Assembly (NCBI RefSeq): GCF_024809855.1
Contig: NZ_JANUEM010000004.1
Location: forward strand, 186,001-250,000
DNA from: Rheinheimera pacifica
Lineage (GTDB): Bacteria; Pseudomonadota; Gammaproteobacteria; Enterobacterales; Alteromonadaceae
Reading direction: 5' to 3'
DNA: 64,000 bases
The notes under the pieces are model-generated. The model saw only the letters and a list, made by a program, of their open reading frames with translations, made no database searches and was not told the origin of the DNA. This document shows, in pieces, positions 60,275 through 64,000 of the stretch. Each line of letters starts with the position of its first letter. Within the stretch, counting starts at the first letter, position 1. The position numbers and the translations under genes were made by a program.

Positions 60275-61054
60275 TTACTCCGCTGCGATAAGTGGTACGC
60301 GATCCATCTCAAGCGTGGCTTCACGACGCGCCATCTTGATAAACTGAGACACCGATGTCAGGTAAGAACCCGGCAGTTGTTCCCAGCTTGATGTTTGCTT
60401 GTTCCACACCCAGCCAGCGTTACCATCAAGTGCCAGCGCCATTAAAGCCAAGCGGCCAACATGAACGTAATCTACGGTAATGTCCTGACCATTCATCGGC
60501 AATGTACCCTGGAATGATGCGACTTCTGAACCGTAGCCCACTTCAATGCTGTATGCTTCCAGAATTTGACGGTACTGCTCAGATAATTGCACATCTGAAC
60601 GGCCCATTACTTCACGTAAATTTTCTACCCGGGCGATACGGCGCTCAGTACGCAGAGGAATATCAGCTTTAACAAACTGCTCCAGCGCATCAATCATACG
60701 GAACATAAGAGGCACAGTACCTTTGCGGGTATCTTCCAGGCCGTTAATCTGACGCTGAATAGAGTCTATCTGGCGCTTCTGGTCGGCAACCAGAGTAGCT
60801 AAGAAGTCGTTATAAACTTTCAGGTTTTCAGTTTGATCAGTAACCTGACGGTACTCACCTAATAATTCCTGAGACTGCTCGTATATAGTATTAATTTTTT
60901 CCTGAGACTGCACTGCTGCGCGCTGGATCTGACTACCTTCCTGATGCAAAGCTTTTAAATCTGTTGCCAGTGCGCTCGCCGAAAGGGCGAAAGTACCGGC
61001 CAGAGCTGTTGCAACAAGACTCTTGCGAATTTTATTGTTAAACATAGTTCCCAA
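60275..61054 (-). CDS. DUF3450 periplasmic coiled-coil protein of the TonB2-type system
   Basis: A 259-residue exported protein with a signal peptide (about 1-29) and a coiled coil (about 33-115, LKALHQEGSQIQRAAVQSQE). A C-terminal domain contains AGWVWNKQTSSWEQLPGSYL. DUF3450 genes regularly head TonB2/TtpC operons in gammaproteobacteria, and their function is unresolved. It is the first gene here, so the operon promoter lies in the 239-base gap to fba. Confidence 0.9.
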   Translation of the reverse strand: MGTMFNNKIRKSLVATALAGTFALSASALATDLKALHQEGSQIQRAAVQSQEKINTIYEQSQELLGEYRQVTDQTENLKVYNDFLATLVADQKRQIDSIQRQINGLEDTRKGTVPLMFRMIDALEQFVKADIPLRTERRIARVENLREVMGRSDVQLSEQYRQILEAYSIEVGYGSEVASFQGTLPMNGQDITVDYVHVGRLALMALALDGNAGWVWNKQTSSWEQLPGSYLTSVSQFIKMARREATLEMDRVPLIAAE

Positions 61055-61250
61055 CCAATTATTGCTGATTAACGTAACCTGAAGTTGTAAGGACCCTGCC
61101 GTTCTTACAGACAGAAAAGGCCCTCGGTTAGAGGGTAAACCATCCGCATCATTGCAGGTAAAAACGCCCTTGTCAATACAACACAGGCGTCTGAATGTCT
61201 GCTCTGATGCAGCTATTTATATGGTCTAGCCCCAAATTTATGCACTGTTA

Positions 61251-61272
61251 AACAAATAAGAATCTATTTGTT
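61251..61272. promoter_or_regulatory. A+T-rich palindrome, weak Fur-box candidate
   Basis: AACAAATA and TATTTGTT form a perfect 8 bp inverted repeat around AGAATC in the gap between the fba end and the TonB2-type operon. The core AATAAGAATC partly matches the Fur consensus (AATGAGAATC), but the right half does not. It is about 200 bases from the operon start; it could equally be an fba 3' hairpin. Confidence 0.25.
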
Positions 61273-61293
61273 ATAGTCCATTAATTTTTTAGC

Positions 61294-62358
61294 TTATTTT
61301 ATGTTCGGCGTCAGTTTTCCTGACACATATAAAGCAACCATATCGTCCAGTGATATAGCTTTGATTTTACTGCCATGGCCTGCAGCGTTGAACGCTTCAT
61401 ACCGGGCAATACAAATTTCTGTCATCGCCTTTACTGATGCCTGTAAATATTTACGCGGGTCAAACTCTGCCGGATGTTGCGCCATGTAGCGGCGGATAGC
61501 ACCGGTAGACGCCAGCCGTAAGTCGGTATCGATATTGACCTTACGCACACCATATTTTATGCCTTGCTGAATCTGCTCCACCGGTACACCATAGGTTTCC
61601 GGAATGTTGCCGCCATTTTCGTTGATAATCTGTAGCCATTCCTGCGGTACTGAAGACGAGCCATGCATTACCAGATGTGTATCAGGAATACGTTCGTGGA
61701 TCGCTTTAATACGGTCAATCGCCAGAATATCGCCTGTTGGTGGCCGGCTGAACTTATAAGCACCATGTGAAGTACCACAGGCTATTGCCAGAGCATCAAC
61801 CTGAGTTTCCCTTACAAACTGAGCCGCTTCTTCCGGATCGGTTAGCATTTGATCGTGGCTTAAAATACAATCTGCACCTATACCATCCTCTTCGCCGGCG
61901 GCTCCCGTTTCCAGCGAGCCTAAACAACCTAACTCGCCCTCTACAGACACACCACACGCATGCGCTATTTCTACAACTTTGCGCGTTACATTGGCGTTGT
62001 AAGCATAATCCATAGGCGTTTTGCCGTCTTCGCCTAACGAGCCATCCATCATGACAGAAGAGAAACCCAATTGGATTGAGCGCTGACAAACAGCCAGTGA
62101 AGTACCATGATCCTGATGCATAACGACCGGAATATGCGGAAACTCTTCTACTGCTGCCAGAATCAGATGACGTAAAAACGGCGCACCGGCATATTTACGT
62201 GCACCGGCTGAAGCCTGAACAATAACCGGACTATCGGTTTTATCTGCCGCCAGCATAATAGCGCGCATTTGCTCAAGGTTATTTACGTTAAAAGCTGGTA
62301 TGCCGTAGCTAAACTCAGCGGCATGATCCAGCATCTGACGCAGGGAAATAAGGGCCAT
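61294..62358 (-). CDS. fba: Class II fructose-bisphosphate aldolase
   Basis: A 354-residue class II aldolase, apparently of the Calvin-cycle (class IIB-like) subtype rather than the E. coli FbaA subtype. Zinc and catalytic blocks are [10 protein letters not shown] with Asp83 and His84, [36 protein letters not shown] and [12 protein letters not shown]. It interconverts fructose 1,6-bisphosphate with dihydroxyacetone phosphate and glyceraldehyde 3-phosphate. It follows pgk by 45 bases on the same strand, completing epd-pgk-fba. Confidence 0.96.
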   Translation of the reverse strand: MALISLRQMLDHAAEFSYGIPAFNVNNLEQMRAIMLAADKTDSPVIVQASAGARKYAGAPFLRHLILAAVEEFPHIPVVMHQDHGTSLAVCQRSIQLGFSSVMMDGSLGEDGKTPMDYAYNANVTRKVVEIAHACGVSVEGELGCLGSLETGAAGEEDGIGADCILSHDQMLTDPEEAAQFVRETQVDALAIACGTSHGAYKFSRPPTGDILAIDRIKAIHERIPDTHLVMHGSSSVPQEWLQIINENGGNIPETYGVPVEQIQQGIKYGVRKVNIDTDLRLASTGAIRRYMAQHPAEFDPRKYLQASVKAMTEICIARYEAFNAAGHGSKIKAISLDDMVALYVSGKLTPNIK

Positions 62359-62403
62359 GAAATCCTCTCTTTATTTTTTTAGGGTACAGTTATAAACGTA
62401 TTA

Positions 62404-63585
62404 TTATTGTGTTTTGCTACGCTGTTCCAGTATAGCTACTGCTGGCAGAGTTTTGCCTTCTAAAAACTCCAGAAAGGCCCCGCCACCTGTAGATATATAT
62501 GAAATGTTGTTTGCAATATTATATTTATCTATCGCTGCCAACGTATCACCACCGCCAGCAATTGAGAAAGCGTCGCTATCTGCAATTGCCTGTGCTAATG
62601 CTTTGGTGCCGGCAGCAAACTGGTCAAACTCAAATACACCAACCGGGCCGTTCCAGACGATAGTGCCAGCTGATTTTAAAATTTTAACCAGTTGCGCCGT
62701 GGTATCCGGGCCGATATCAAAAATCATGTCGCCATCATCAACCGCTGCTACCTGCTTTAATGTGGCAACGGTGGTTTCACTGAATGCCTGGCCCACGACA
62801 ACATCGGTTGGAACCGGAATATTAGCGCCGCGGGCTTTGGCTTGTGCCATTAAACGCTGTGCTTCAGGGATTAAATCTGCCTCATACAACGACTTACCCA
62901 CATTATTGCCATTAGCGGCAATAAAGGTATTGGCAATACCACCACCGACAATTAATTGATCAACAATACCGGACAACGATTCCAGCACTGTCAGCTTAGT
63001 AGATACTTTAGAGCCCCCAACAATAGCAACTAGCGGCCGCTTCGGGTTCTTTAATGCCGCAGCAAGTGCATCCAGCTCTGCCACTAACAAAGGGCCGGCA
63101 CAGGCAACAGGAGCGAATTTAGCCACACCATGAGTTGAAGCCTGGGCCCGATGTGCGGTACCAAAAGCATCCATCACAAATACATCGCACAGCGCCGCCA
63201 GCTTTTGTGCTAAAACATCATCATTTTTGCCTTCGCCTTTATTAAAGCGTACGTTTTCAAACACCACCACTTCACCGGCGTTAATGTCAATACCATCAAG
63301 ATAATTTGCCGCAAGGCGCACCGGAGCTGTCAGGGCCTCAGCCAGATAATCCACCACAGGTTGCATGGATGATTCAGCATCATAAACGCCCTCTTCTGGC
63401 CGGCCAAGATGCGACATTACCATCACTTTAGCCCCTTTGCTCAGCGCCAGTTCAATTGTGGGTATTGCGGCTTTCAGACGGGCATCCGAGGTTACTTTGC
63501 CATTTTTTACCGGTACATTTAAATCTTCGCGGATCAGCACGCGTTTGCTGTTAAGATCCAAATCGCTCATGCGAATAACAGACAT
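62404..63585 (-). CDS. pgk: Phosphoglycerate kinase
   Basis: This 393-residue enzyme is closely collinear with E. coli Pgk (387). Visible blocks are [20 protein letters not shown] at the start, [70 protein letters not shown] and [12 protein letters not shown]. It transfers phosphate between 1,3-bisphosphoglycerate and ADP in glycolysis or the reverse in gluconeogenesis. It starts 13 bases after the epd stop. Confidence 0.98.
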   Translation of the reverse strand: MSVIRMSDLDLNSKRVLIREDLNVPVKNGKVTSDARLKAAIPTIELALSKGAKVMVMSHLGRPEEGVYDAESSMQPVVDYLAEALTAPVRLAANYLDGIDINAGEVVVFENVRFNKGEGKNDDVLAQKLAALCDVFVMDAFGTAHRAQASTHGVAKFAPVACAGPLLVAELDALAAALKNPKRPLVAIVGGSKVSTKLTVLESLSGIVDQLIVGGGIANTFIAANGNNVGKSLYEADLIPEAQRLMAQAKARGANIPVPTDVVVGQAFSETTVATLKQVAAVDDGDMIFDIGPDTTAQLVKILKSAGTIVWNGPVGVFEFDQFAAGTKALAQAIADSDAFSIAGGGDTLAAIDKYNIANNISYISTGGGAFLEFLEGKTLPAVAILEQRSKTQ

Positions 63586-63598
63586 TTCAGGCTCCTTA

Positions 63599-64000
63599 TT
63601 ATAAAGTCGGTTGCATCATGGCTCGCGCCGTGTCAATCATGCGATTGGCAAAACCCCATTCGTTGTCACACCATACCAGGCATTTTACCAGCCGTTTATG
63701 GCTAACCCGGGTTTGTGAACCATCAACAATGCATGAGTGCGCATCGTGGTTAAAATCTACTGACACCAAAGGCTCTTCGGTATAATCCAGAATACCGGCC
63801 AGCTCACCAATACGGGCTTGCTGTAGTGCCTGATTAACTGCACTGATGCTAACATCCTGATGCAGTGTCACACTTAAATCCATCGCTGTTACGTTTACCG
63901 TAGGTACCCGTACAGCTATAGCTTCAAAACGGCCAGCAAATTGCGGCAATATGCGTTCGATACCCAGTGCCAGTTTGGTGTCTACCGGAATTATCGACTG
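63599..64000 (-). CDS. epd: Erythrose-4-phosphate dehydrogenase, 5' end cut by window edge
   Basis: The frame is open from the stop at 63599 to the right edge and gives the last 133 residues. They read [20 protein letters not shown] at the edge, then [40 protein letters not shown] and [18 protein letters not shown]. This fits E. coli Epd ([24 protein letters not shown]) better than GapA, as does the position before pgk. Epd oxidises erythrose 4-phosphate in pyridoxal phosphate synthesis. The NAD-binding half and catalytic Cys lie outside the window, so the enzyme type cannot be fully confirmed. Confidence 0.9.
   Translation of the reverse strand, partial: QSIIPVDTKLALGIERILPQFAGRFEAIAVRVPTVNVTAMDLSVTLHQDVSISAVNQALQQARIGELAGILDYTEEPLVSVDFNHDAHSCIVDGSQTRVSHKRLVKCLVWCDNEWGFANRMIDTARAMMQPTL

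Noticed and set aside
62414-62959. A 181-codon open frame antisense to pgk
   Set aside because: It is entirely within pgk, whose translation is unambiguous; the antisense protein is low-complexity in composition and unrecognisable.

Overview
The window looks like a chromosomal segment of a free-living, probably aquatic gammaproteobacterium. The best guess is the Rheinheimera / Arsukibacterium / Alishewanella neighbourhood. This rests on Escherichia-like core gene orders (trxB-aat-infA, clpA-clpS-cspD, rluE-nudJ-mnmA-hflD-purB, epd-pgk-fba, tamA-tamB) combined with traits typical of that group: a monomeric isocitrate dehydrogenase, a bacterial aspartate/glutamate leucyltransferase, a PrsK/PrsR pair and a six-gene TonB2-type cluster. 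G+C looks near one half by eye. No rRNA, tRNA, CRISPR, insertion sequence, integrase or replication origin was recognised. Nearly all of the sequence is coding; only two gaps exceed 300 bases.

Layout. 1-7.4 kb is accessory: a hypothetical gene cut by the left edge, a LysR regulator divergent from a short-chain dehydrogenase/NADP-reductase pair, a lipase with a secreted partner gene (possible effector/immunity pair), gloA, a periplasmic thioredoxin-like/SH3b protein and a periplasmic solute-binding-like protein. 7.5-18.1 kb holds aspartoacylase, bfd with a Fur-box-like site, a DUF3025-natA-natB operon, asnB and an RND efflux pair. 18.5-29.8 kb holds a stand-alone CBM48 protein, a FabH homologue, tamAB, ybgI-cmoM, an Ala/Lys/Pro-tailed small protein, a glycosyltransferase and a hemolysin III family protein. 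29.8-35.0 kb holds a secreted subtilase and a very large beta-propeller sensor kinase.

35.1-49 kb is housekeeping. It contains trxB-aat-ate-infA, convergent with clpS-clpA; cspD; icd; rluE-nudJ-mnmA-hflD-purB; and the ribosomal oxygenase roxA. Aat, the leucyltransferase, ClpS and ClpA are all N-degron pathway components, so most of that pathway lies within about 4.5 kb. 49-56 kb has a DUF4826 protein, a leucine-type dehydrogenase, a patatin, a secreted trypsin-like protease and the PrsK/PrsR two-component pair of PEP-CTERM/exosortase systems. 56-61 kb is a six-gene TonB2-type energy transduction operon (DUF3450, TtpC-like, ExbB, ExbD, TonB, TPR). The right end carries epd-pgk-fba of central carbon metabolism, with epd cut by the edge.

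No wholly new system is evident. The parts most worth a second look are the lipase/secreted-partner pair, the CXXS thioredoxin-like protein with duplicated SH3b domains, the Ala/Lys/Pro-tailed protein, the clustered N-degron genes, the in-place replacement of isocitrate dehydrogenase type, and the protease-PrsK-PrsR neighbourhood. Several starts were moved from the longest open frame to an internal codon on the basis of family alignment or a Shine-Dalgarno sequence; each entry says so. All family assignments come from reading motifs and remembered homologues, not from database searches.
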